Positions 37,528-44,835 of a stretch of DNA of 64,000 nucleotides are shown here, piece after piece. Both the position numbers and the translations under genes were made by a program. Source of the DNA: Acidocella aminolytica 101 = DSM 11237 (GTDB lineage Bacteria; Pseudomonadota; Alphaproteobacteria; Acetobacterales; Acetobacteraceae); contig NZ_FQVJ01000018.1 of assembly GCF_900129125.1 (NCBI RefSeq), positions 1-64,000 on the forward strand, in the 5' to 3' direction. A model generated the notes under the pieces. The model worked only from the letters and a program-made list of their open reading frames with translations, did not search any database and was not told where the DNA came from. The stretch's first letter is position 1; the number at the start of each line of letters is the position of its first letter.

Positions 37528-40227
37528 ATGACGTATCAGTCGCAAATCCGCCGCCAAGAGGCGCAGATCTCCACCCGTAAGGCCCGTCGTGGCTGGGCCA
37601 GCCTAAGCTCATGGGGCTCGGCCCTTGGAGTTGGTGTGGTAGCGTTTGGCTTGTGGGCCGTGGCCAACCGGCCGGCAACGAATATTCCACCTTACACCGG
37701 TGAGATTGGCGGTTTCGCCTTTTCGCCTTTTCACAAAGGTGAAAGTCCGCAGACCGGTGTTTATCCCTCCGTGGGTCAGATCAAGTCAGACCTGAAGCTG
37801 GCGGCCAAATATACTCACAATATCCGGACCTACACGGTTGAAGGCGATCTGGGGCAGATCCCGGCGCTGGCGCAGGGTATGGGGTTGAATGTGACACTCG
37901 GCGCTTGGCTGGACACACATCTGAATGCCAATGCCAAGGAACTGGCGAAGGTAGTGAAGGTGGCCAACGCCAACCCTGACGTGAAGCACGTGATGGTGGG
38001 TAACGAGGTTATTCTGCGTGGTGACCTCACCGTGCCGCAACTCGTGAACGATATTCACCAGGTGGAAAAGCAGGTGCACGTGCCGGTTTCCACCGCCGAA
38101 CCTTGGCATGTCTGGCTCAAGCATCCTGAACTTGCGAATGCGGTCGATTTCATAACCGTGCATCTGCTGCCCTACTGGGAAGGCGTACCGGAGAAGATTG
38201 CCGTGCAGGACGCCATGCACCGTTTTCAGGAAGTGCATGAGCGTTTCCCGAACAAGAAAATCGTGATCGGTGAGATCGGCTGGCCGTCAGACGGTATCGA
38301 TATCGGCGCGGCGCGTGCCAGCACCATCAATCAGGCCCGTTTCCTGCGTGACTTTTTTAATCTCGCGCAGAAGGAACACCTGAACTACTTCGTGATGGAA
38401 GCGTTCGACCAACCCTGGAAGACTAGCTTTGAGGGCCGTGCCGCTGGTTATTGGGGTATGTTCAGCCTGGGCCGTCATGCGAAATGGTCGCTGACCGGTC
38501 CGGTGTGGAACCACCCGGAATGGAAGTGGTACGCGCTGGGTGCCGCGTTGATGAGCTTGCTGGCCACCATGGCGCTGCTGTCCCGCCGCCCGGATATCCG
38601 TTTGCCCGGCAAACTGCTCTTTGCCGTGCTGGTGGAAGGTTTCACCACCGCGCTGGCGATGCTGCTAATGAATATGAGCCAGACCTATCTCTCCTACAGC
38701 GCCGCTGCGGTGTGGGGCGGGTTGGCGCTGGGGCAGGGGATGCTGCTGTTCTTGCTGATCGCGGACAGCTTTGACTTGGTCGAGACCATCTTCGGCCGTG
38801 TGGTGAGGCGTCATTACGAGCCGATCCCGGCGCCAGCGGGTACATATCTGCCCAAGGTCTCGCTCCATCTGCCTATCTGCAACGAGCCGCCGCACATGGT
38901 GAAGCAGACGCTCGATAGCTTGGCAGCGCTTGATTACGACCGGTTCGAGGTGCTGGTGATCGACAACAACACCATGGACCCCGCCGTGTGGGAGCCGGTG
39001 GCCGAGCATTGCGCACGCCTTGGGCCTAAATTCCGCTTCTTCACCCTTGGCAAGTACAAGGGCTATAAGGCGGGGGCCTTGAACTTCGCCCTGCGCGAGA
39101 CAGCACCGGATGCCGAGGTGATCGGCGTGATCGACGCCGACTATCTGGTCGAGCCCGACTGGCTGCGCTCCATGGCGCCAGCCTTCGCGGACCCGGCGGT
39201 GGGCTTCACCCAGTCCCCGCAGGATTACCGGGATAATGATGGTTCGTTGTTCAAGCGCATGATGTTCTGGGAATATGCAGGTTTCTTCCATGCCGGCATG
39301 GTCACCCGTAATGAGCGTAACGCCATCATCCAGCACGGCACCATGACGCTGATCCGTAAGGAAGCGCTGCTGAACGAGAATGGCTGGGCCGAATGGTGCA
39401 TCACCGAGGATTCTCAGTTGGGCCTGCGGCTGTTCCGCGCCGGGTATGAGGCGGTGTACTCCAAGAAGAGCTTTGGCAAGGGCGTGATGCCGGACGATTA
39501 TAGCGCCTTCCGCAAGCAGCGTTACCGCTGGGCTTATGGCGCCATGCGGATTGTGCGGGCCAATGCCGGGGCGCTGTTCAACCCCTTTAATAAGGAGCTG
39601 ACGGTGGGCCAGCGCTGGCACTTCGTCACCGGCTGGCTGCCGTGGTTTGGCGATGCGTTGGGGCTAGTGTTCCTGGCCATGGCGCTGGGCTGGTCGATGG
39701 GGCTGATTTTTAATCCGGTGCGGTTTGAATTCCCAATAGTGCTCTTCATGTTGCCATCCATCGGGTTGTTCTTCTTCAAGATCGTGCAGATCCTGGCTCT
39801 TTATAAGAACCGCGTCCCCTGCGGCTTCATGGACCGGATTGGCGCGGCGGTGGCCGGGCTGGCGCTCTCTCACACCATCGGCAAGGCCGTATGGAAGGGG
39901 CTATTCACCAACCAGTTGCCCTTTGTGCGGACCCCGAAGATGGAGAATGCCCCGGCCCTAGTGCAAGGTTTGGTGATGGCCCGCGAGGAGTTGATTATCC
40001 TCGCACTCACCTGGGCGGCGGCGCTGGCGGTTGGGTTTGGCCATCATTGGGCAACACCTGAAACCAAGCTCTGGGTGGCGGTGATGTTCACGCAATCCAT
40101 GCCGTATCTTGCCTCGGTGGGTGTCTCCATCCTGGCGGCCATGCCTGCCAAGGCGCCTAAGGCGGTGGCTGCCCCGGCGATGCAAAAGGCTCCCTCCGTG
40201 GTATTTCATCCGGCTGCGGGCGACTAA
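37528..40227 (+). CDS. GH17-GT2 fusion: membrane beta-glucan synthase (NdvB-like)
   Basis: The 899-residue protein probably polymerises and remodels a beta-1,3 or 1,3/1,6-glucan at the inner membrane. After one membrane helix (about 28-46) comes a GH17 glucanase-type domain with acid/base E160 (VMVGNEVI) and nucleophile E249 (IGEIGWPS). Further helices follow, then a GT2 domain with D536-x-D538, D628 in TEDSQL and Q664-x-x-R667-W668 (KQRYRWAYG). The last helices end near 860. The same fusion occurs in rhizobial and pseudomonad NdvB-type cyclic glucan synthases. No bcsB, PilZ or export partner is nearby. A strong terminator follows, so it is monocistronic. Confidence 0.87.
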   Translation: MTYQSQIRRQEAQISTRKARRGWASLSSWGSALGVGVVAFGLWAVANRPATNIPPYTGEIGGFAFSPFHKGESPQTGVYPSVGQIKSDLKLAAKYTHNIRTYTVEGDLGQIPALAQGMGLNVTLGAWLDTHLNANAKELAKVVKVANANPDVKHVMVGNEVILRGDLTVPQLVNDIHQVEKQVHVPVSTAEPWHVWLKHPELANAVDFITVHLLPYWEGVPEKIAVQDAMHRFQEVHERFPNKKIVIGEIGWPSDGIDIGAARASTINQARFLRDFFNLAQKEHLNYFVMEAFDQPWKTSFEGRAAGYWGMFSLGRHAKWSLTGPVWNHPEWKWYALGAALMSLLATMALLSRRPDIRLPGKLLFAVLVEGFTTALAMLLMNMSQTYLSYSAAAVWGGLALGQGMLLFLLIADSFDLVETIFGRVVRRHYEPIPAPAGTYLPKVSLHLPICNEPPHMVKQTLDSLAALDYDRFEVLVIDNNTMDPAVWEPVAEHCARLGPKFRFFTLGKYKGYKAGALNFALRETAPDAEVIGVIDADYLVEPDWLRSMAPAFADPAVGFTQSPQDYRDNDGSLFKRMMFWEYAGFFHAGMVTRNERNAIIQHGTMTLIRKEALLNENGWAEWCITEDSQLGLRLFRAGYEAVYSKKSFGKGVMPDDYSAFRKQRYRWAYGAMRIVRANAGALFNPFNKELTVGQRWHFVTGWLPWFGDALGLVFLAMALGWSMGLIFNPVRFEFPIVLFMLPSIGLFFFKIVQILALYKNRVPCGFMDRIGAAVAGLALSHTIGKAVWKGLFTNQLPFVRTPKMENAPALVQGLVMAREELIILALTWAAALAVGFGHHWATPETKLWVAVMFTQSMPYLASVGVSILAAMPAKAPKAVAAPAMQKAPSVVFHPAAGD

Positions 40228-40240
40228 CCGGCCTGACTTC

Positions 40241-40279
40241 AAAAAGCCCCTTCCGGTTTCAAGCGGGAGGGGCTTTTTT
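40241..40279 (+). terminator. Intrinsic terminator of the glucan synthase gene
   Basis: A 10-bp stem (GCCCCTTCCG with CGGGAGGGGC, one G-U) is preceded by five As and followed by six Ts, 14 bp after the stop. Confidence 0.9.
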
Positions 40280-40502
40280 ATTGAGATTACTGCATTGCGT
40301 CATAAGCCTTGCGCAGACATAGGACAGCAGCGTAAGGAGATCCTGCTTCCCGTCATGGCGCGAACCAGACATGGCGGAGCGTGCTTTGTGGGGCGGGAAC
40401 CCCCCTTACGGGCTTATTTGCACCGTCCTTTTCCAGTTTCGCGCATGGGATTGCTGACATTAACCGCCTTGGGGGCTTCCCTTGGCGGCGGAGATGTTTG
40501 TT

Positions 40503-41741
40503 GTGAGTAATTTGACGTTTGATTCTTTTGGTCTGGCCTCCCCGATTTTGGGTGCCCTGAAAGCGGCGGGTTTTGTGAAGCCCACCCCCATTCAGGAGAA
40601 GGCCATTCCGCACGCGCTGGAGGGTAAGGATGTTCTGGGCATTGCCCAGACCGGCACAGGCAAGACTGCGGCCTTCGCGCTGCCCATGCTCCAGGCTTTC
40701 GCGACCGAGAAGTTGCATAACCGCCGTTTTTCCACCCGCGCCCTGGTGCTGGCCCCGACGCGTGAGCTGGCCGTGCAGATCGAGCAGGAGATCAAGAAAT
40801 TCGGCGCTGGGCTTGGCCTGCGTACCGTGCTGGTGGTGGGTGGCGTGGGCCGCTTTGGCCAGGTGCAGCGCATGGCGCGCGGTGCGGACATTGTGGTGGG
40901 CTGCCCGGGCCGCGTGGTGGATTTGATGAACACCCGCGAGTTGATTATCGACCAGTGCCAGTTCTTTGTGCTGGACGAGGCGGACCGTATGCTGGATCTT
41001 GGCTTTATGCCCGATATCCGCAAGGTGGTTGCCGTTTTGCCGGGTCGCCGCCAGTCGGCTCTGTTCTCGGCCACCATGCCGTCGGAAATCGCGAAGCTCG
41101 CCAACAGCCTGCTGCGTGAGCCAGTGCGGGTGGAGATTGCCTCCGTGTCCTCCACCCCGGCGAAGATTGACCAGAGCGTCTATTTCGCCGATGGCCCGGA
41201 GAAGCGGAACCTGTTGGTGAAGTTGTTGCACCAGAAGGAGTTTGCAAAGACCGTCGTGTTCACGCGCACCAAACGCGGTGCTGACCGTGTGGCGATGATG
41301 CTGAGCAATTCCAAGATTCCCGCTGCGGCGATGCACGGCAATCTCAGCCAGAATCAGCGCCAGCGTGCTCTGGAGGCGTTTAAGTCCGGTGAGGTCCGTG
41401 CCCTGGTGGCGACCGATATCGCGGCGCGCGGCATCGACGTGAATGGCGTCTCGCATGTTATCAATTTCGAGCTGCCGAACGAGCCGGAGAGCTATGTGCA
41501 CCGCATTGGCCGGACCGCGCGTAATGGTGCTGACGGCGTGGCCGTGGCGTTCTGTGACGCGACGGAGCTACCTTACCTGAACCAGATCGAGAAGCTGACC
41601 GGCATCAAGATGAAGGTGGCGGGCGGTGAGCGGCCGAAGCAGGCGATGCCGGTGCGTAAGCCCCAGCGCCACCCGGATATGCAGGTGCGCAAAATCAAGC
41701 CGCGCCGGCCGCAATATCAGGAGAAGCGCAAGGTTGCGTAA
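40503..41741 (+). CDS. DEAD-box RNA helicase
   Basis: The 412-residue helicase has the core motifs AQTGTGKT at 48-55, PTRELAVQ, DEAD at 158-161, SAT, ATDIAARGID and HRIGRTAR, and a short basic tail. It is closest in build to RhlE/DeaD-type enzymes of ribosome assembly and cold adaptation. The GTG at 40503 (MSNLTFDSFGL) is preferred because GGCGGAG ends ten bases before it; an ATG at 40494 would be only two bases from that site. Note HRIGRTAR in place of the usual HRIGRTGR. Terminators flank it on both sides. Confidence 0.9.
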   Translation: MSNLTFDSFGLASPILGALKAAGFVKPTPIQEKAIPHALEGKDVLGIAQTGTGKTAAFALPMLQAFATEKLHNRRFSTRALVLAPTRELAVQIEQEIKKFGAGLGLRTVLVVGGVGRFGQVQRMARGADIVVGCPGRVVDLMNTRELIIDQCQFFVLDEADRMLDLGFMPDIRKVVAVLPGRRQSALFSATMPSEIAKLANSLLREPVRVEIASVSSTPAKIDQSVYFADGPEKRNLLVKLLHQKEFAKTVVFTRTKRGADRVAMMLSNSKIPAAAMHGNLSQNQRQRALEAFKSGEVRALVATDIAARGIDVNGVSHVINFELPNEPESYVHRIGRTARNGADGVAVAFCDATELPYLNQIEKLTGIKMKVAGGERPKQAMPVRKPQRHPDMQVRKIKPRRPQYQEKRKVA

Positions 41742-41772
41742 GGTTTGAAAATATTTATAGACGTTTTGGAAG

Positions 41773-41801
41773 CCGCCTTTTCAAAAAGGCGGTTTCTTTT
41801 T
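41773..41801 (+). terminator. Intrinsic terminator after the second DEAD-box gene
   Basis: CCGCCTTT and AAAGGCGG form an 8-bp stem with the tetraloop TCAA, followed by TTTCTTTTT, 32 bp after the stop. Confidence 0.85.
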
Positions 41802-41863
41802 GCAGCTTTTTTAAAAAGCAGCACCAAAAACCTTTGATTTGTTTTGGTCGCGGGAGCACGAAA

Positions 41864-42751
41864 ATGGGTGAGACAAAGCAGCCGGTCATCGGCATCATTG
41901 GCGGTTCGGGCCTGTATAATATTGATGGTCTGAAGAACACCGAATGGGTGAAGGTCGAAACCCCCTGGGGCGATCCGTCGGACGAGCTTTTGACCGGCGA
42001 GTATGAAGGGCAGAAAGTTGTGTTTCTTCCCCGGCACGGGCGCGGGCATAAAACCTCCCCCACGGCACTAAATTACCGCGCGAACATCGACGCGCTGAAG
42101 CGTCTAGGTGTGACTGATATTCTGTCTCTCTCCGCTGTTGGGTCATTGAAGGAGGAGCTGCCGCCTGGTCACTTCGTGATTGTGGACCAGTTTATCGACC
42201 GTTCTTTTGCCCGTGAAAAAAGCTTCTTCGGCCCGGGATGCGTCGCGCATGTCTCGATGGCGCATCCGGTCTGCGTCCGCTTGGGGGATGCTCTGGAGGA
42301 GAGCCTGAAGACGCTGGAGCTGCCTCATACGCGCGGCGGCACCTATCTCGTGATGGAAGGCCCGCAATTCTCCACTCTGGCGGAAAGCAATCTGTACCGT
42401 TCCTGGGGCTGCTCCGTGATCGGCATGACCAATATGCCGGAAGCCAAGCTCGCCCGGGAAGCCGAGATCGACTACGCCACCGTCGCCATGGTGACGGATT
42501 ATGATTGCTGGCACGAGGACCATGACGCCGTGACGGTGGATCAGGTGGTGAAAGTGCTGCTTGGTAATGCCGACAAGGCTCGTAATCTGGTGAAGGAGGT
42601 GCTGCCGCGCCTTTCCGCGCCCCGCCCGGCCTGCGCCCATGGCTGTGACACGTCGCTGACCTACGCGTTGATTACTTCGCCGGAAGCCCGTGACCCGGCT
42701 GTTCTAGCCAAGCTGGACGCGGTGGCGGGCCGGGTGCTGAACGCCAGCTGA
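41864..42751 (+). CDS. mtnP: S-methyl-5'-thioadenosine phosphorylase
   Basis: MtnP splits methylthioadenosine, the by-product of polyamine synthesis, into adenine and methylthioribose-1-phosphate for methionine salvage. The 295-residue protein has the phosphate-binding GGSGLY, FLPRHGRGHKTSPTALNYRAN, and the base-binding TNMPEAKLAREAEIDYA and VTDYDCWHE. The ATG at 41864 with GGGAG eight bases upstream gives the conserved start; an upstream in-frame start adds ten unconserved residues. Further methionine-salvage genes are not seen. A deacetylase gene begins four bases after its stop. Confidence 0.93.
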   Translation: MGETKQPVIGIIGGSGLYNIDGLKNTEWVKVETPWGDPSDELLTGEYEGQKVVFLPRHGRGHKTSPTALNYRANIDALKRLGVTDILSLSAVGSLKEELPPGHFVIVDQFIDRSFAREKSFFGPGCVAHVSMAHPVCVRLGDALEESLKTLELPHTRGGTYLVMEGPQFSTLAESNLYRSWGCSVIGMTNMPEAKLAREAEIDYATVAMVTDYDCWHEDHDAVTVDQVVKVLLGNADKARNLVKEVLPRLSAPRPACAHGCDTSLTYALITSPEARDPAVLAKLDAVAGRVLNAS

Positions 42752-42755
42752 GCCA

Positions 42756-43493
42756 ATGTGCCGTGTTTGCGAAGACGGCGGTGGGCTCTCCCGCCGTCAG
42801 CTTTGCCAGGGGCTGCTGGCAGCTCCCTTAGTGATGGGTGCTGTTCATAAAGACGGGTTGGTGGAGCCGATTCTACGCCTGCAACCGCAAGCTGGCCCGC
42901 GCCGCGTGGCTGTGACGCTGGATGCGTGTCCCGGCCATTTTGACCCGCGAATCGCAAATTTTCTGGTGGACCGCAAAATTCCGGCCACCATTTTCATCAC
43001 CGCGGTCTGGATGCGGATGAACCCTGAAGGCTTGGCCTTCTTTCTCAAGCATCCGGACGTGTTCACGTTGGAAAATCACGGCGCCCGCCATTTACCGCCC
43101 GTGCTTGGCGCGCAGCGCATTTATGGGCTGGAAGTCGCCGGAAGCTGGTCAGCTATCGAAGCTGAGATTGCTGGCGGGGCCGCGGCTATTTACGAAGTCA
43201 CCGGCCGTCATCCGGCTTGGTACCGGGGCGCTGCGGGGCTCTATACTCCTTCTGTGGTGCCTAGAATCGAGGCGATGGGCGTGCGTGTGGCGGGCTATTC
43301 CCTCAATTCCGATGCCGGGGCCTCACTCCCCGCCGCGCTCGTGGAGGCCCGTATCAAGGCGGCGCGGGATGGCGATGTGATGGAGGGCCATATCAATCAG
43401 CCCAAGCGTGCCAGCGGGGCAGGAATCGCCGCCGGGCTGGCGGCCTTGAAGGGGGCGGGGGTGCAGTTTGCCAAGCTGGATGATGCCGCGTGA
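42756..43493 (+). CDS. Polysaccharide deacetylase family protein with a Tat-like signal
   Basis: The 245-residue protein has an N-terminal twin-arginine-like signal (LSRRQLCQGLLAAPLVMG, residues 11-28), which suggests folded export to the periplasm. The NodB fold shows a first motif VTLDACPG with D56 as the likely base, the His pair in ENHGARHLPP, and YRGAAGLYTPSVV. The usual second Asp of TFDD is Ala here, so metal binding may differ; a TxDAC variant is a known subgroup. The substrate could be a surface glycan or peptidoglycan. The gene starts four bases after mtnP with no good ribosome-binding site, so it is probably read on the same message. Confidence 0.78.
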   Translation: MCRVCEDGGGLSRRQLCQGLLAAPLVMGAVHKDGLVEPILRLQPQAGPRRVAVTLDACPGHFDPRIANFLVDRKIPATIFITAVWMRMNPEGLAFFLKHPDVFTLENHGARHLPPVLGAQRIYGLEVAGSWSAIEAEIAGGAAAIYEVTGRHPAWYRGAAGLYTPSVVPRIEAMGVRVAGYSLNSDAGASLPAALVEARIKAARDGDVMEGHINQPKRASGAGIAAGLAALKGAGVQFAKLDDAA

Positions 43494-43711
43494 GCGGCGT
43501 GAGATGCCCGTAACGTATTGGAGGCTATGACTTTTTTGCATTGCGCACGAGTCGCGGCGGGTGAAAATGCTGCCAGACTTCGCGGATATAGTAAAAAAAC
43601 CAGATTTTCCCCGGGTTTTTCGCGGTTCTCGGAAAAGGGCGCTTTTCTTTACAAGGCCACTTGCAGGGACGCCTGCAAACGTTTAGGAACCGCCCCACAT
43701 TCGCAGGTTTC

Positions 43712-43786
43712 GCTGTCATAGCTCAGGGGTAGAGCACTTCATTGGTAATGAAGAGGTCCTGGGTTCAATTCCCAGTGACAGCACCA
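43712..43786 (+). tRNA. tRNA-Thr (anticodon GGT)
   Basis: The complete cloverleaf is visible: acceptor GCTGTCA/TGACAGC, D-arm GCTC/GAGC, anticodon stem CTTCA/TGAAG with the loop TTGGTAA (anticodon GGT), T-arm CTGGG/CCCAG with TTCAATT, discriminator A and an encoded CCA end. It is the first of two tRNA genes 49 bp apart, probably cut from one precursor. Confidence 0.96.
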
Positions 43787-43835
43787 GCGAGCTTGCAATG
43801 GGAGGCCTAATCCTTTAGGCACCTCAAAACCAAGC

Positions 43836-43911
43836 GCCCAGGTAGCTCAGTTGGTAGAGCATGCGACTGAAAATCGCAGTGTCGGTGGTTCGATTCCGCC
43901 CCTGGGCACCA
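43836..43911 (+). tRNA. tRNA-Phe (anticodon GAA)
   Basis: Acceptor GCCCAGG/CCTGGGC, D-arm GCTC/GAGC, anticodon stem TGCGA/TCGCA with the loop CTGAAAA (anticodon GAA), T-arm GGTGG/CCGCC with TTCGATT, discriminator A and an encoded CCA. A run of Ts begins about ten bases after the 3' end and may stop transcription. Confidence 0.97.
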
Positions 43912-44164
43912 TCGCCCTCCTTTTTTTAACTCAAAGCTCAGAAATCAACCCATCAGGCCTTCCATGTTTAGAAGTGTACTGAATGTTGCTTGGCGAGCAA
44001 AAAAACTTTCACAACACTGTGTATGCCGCTGGTAATTTCCACAGGCCAAGGCTAGACATTTTTCATTCAATCTTGGTGTTCTGGCAGAGTCTCTTGGATT
44101 GAACAGAGAAATCCTCGGTCGCGGATTGTCCGGCACGGCCGAGCAACAGGAAAAGGCTATTATA

Positions 44165-44434
44165 ATGTCGAAAGCTTTTATTGCCGAAGTTATTCAGGAC
44201 GCCGCCGAAATTACTGGCGTTTCCGCCAACCGTACGGCGACCATCCTGATCGAAGCGATCGTCAAAGAAATGAAGAAGAACGGCAAGTTCACCCTGCCGT
44301 CTTTCGGTACCTTCACTGTGCGTAAGACCAAGGCGCGTAAGGGCGTGAACCCCCGCACCGGCGAGGAAATCAAGGTGAAGGCCGGCAAGACCGTACGCTT
44401 CAAGGCCTCCCCATCGCTGAAGAAGATGGTCTGA
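44165..44434 (+). CDS. hup: DNA-binding protein HU
   Basis: HU is the small dimeric nucleoid protein that bends DNA non-specifically. From the ATG at 44165 (AGGAAAAGG upstream) the 89 residues match the family: MSKAFIAEVIQDAAEITG, then LPSFGTFTVRKTKARKGVNPRTGEEI, where the beta-arm with the conserved Arg/Pro intercalates into DNA, and KTVRFKASPSLKKMV. An open frame upstream adds 22 unrelated residues. It has its own promoter region after the tRNAs, about 250 bp with no other gene, and a strong terminator. Confidence 0.95.
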   Translation: MSKAFIAEVIQDAAEITGVSANRTATILIEAIVKEMKKNGKFTLPSFGTFTVRKTKARKGVNPRTGEEIKVKAGKTVRFKASPSLKKMV

Positions 44435-44455
44435 TTTTCCTGACTTTCAGCTTAT

Positions 44456-44485
44456 AAAAAGCCTGGACTTGGTCCAGGCTTTTTT
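44456..44485 (+). terminator. Intrinsic terminator of the HU gene
   Basis: GCCTGGAC and GTCCAGGC form a perfect 8-bp stem around TTG, with five As before and six Ts after, 21 bp past the stop. Confidence 0.92.
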
Positions 44486-44509
44486 GTGCCCAGCTCAAGG
44501 AGATCCGCG

Positions 44510-44819
44510 ATGAAAGACGCTGCCTGCACCACTGGGACGAGATTGCCCCTTATGGTGTTGCCAAGGCCGACCGGCGGTTGAATCCCGGCAAAGGCGGTGA
44601 TTTCAAGCGCGTCATGGTTAAGGTGGGTACGGTGGCCGCCCGGCATGAGCATCCGTTTGAGCAGTTTTTTATGGTTGCTGAAGGGCAGAGCGTGCTGCTC
44701 TGTGCCGAAGGGGAGATTGAGTTGCGCCCGGGCGTGGTGATCCATTTCCAGCCCCACGTTTGGCAAGAGCACGGTTCGATGCCGATACCGTGCTCTATGA
44801 GGTCAACTTCCGGGAATAA
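44510..44819 (+). pseudogene. Cupin-domain protein, two frameshifts
   Basis: An ATG at 44510 with AAGGAGA upstream begins a gene whose frame is lost after two or three codons. The main frame then reads RCLHHWDEIAPYGVAKADRR, VAARHEHPFEQFFMVAEGQ and LRPGVVIHFQPHVWQEHG, a one-domain cupin with the H-x-H...E and G-x5-P...H metal-binding pattern. Near 44773 it shifts again to FDADTVLYEVNFRE and a stop at 44817-44819. The intact ancestor would be about 100 residues. The substrate is unknown. Two independent indels in such a short gene suggest real decay. It converges on parE with 16 bases between stops. Confidence 0.75.
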
Positions 44820-44835
44820 CGCGCCGTCGGTTGGA

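Noticed and set aside
43494-43711. Possible small gene between the deacetylase and tRNA-Thr
   Set aside because: The open frames on both strands have no ribosome-binding site or family motif.
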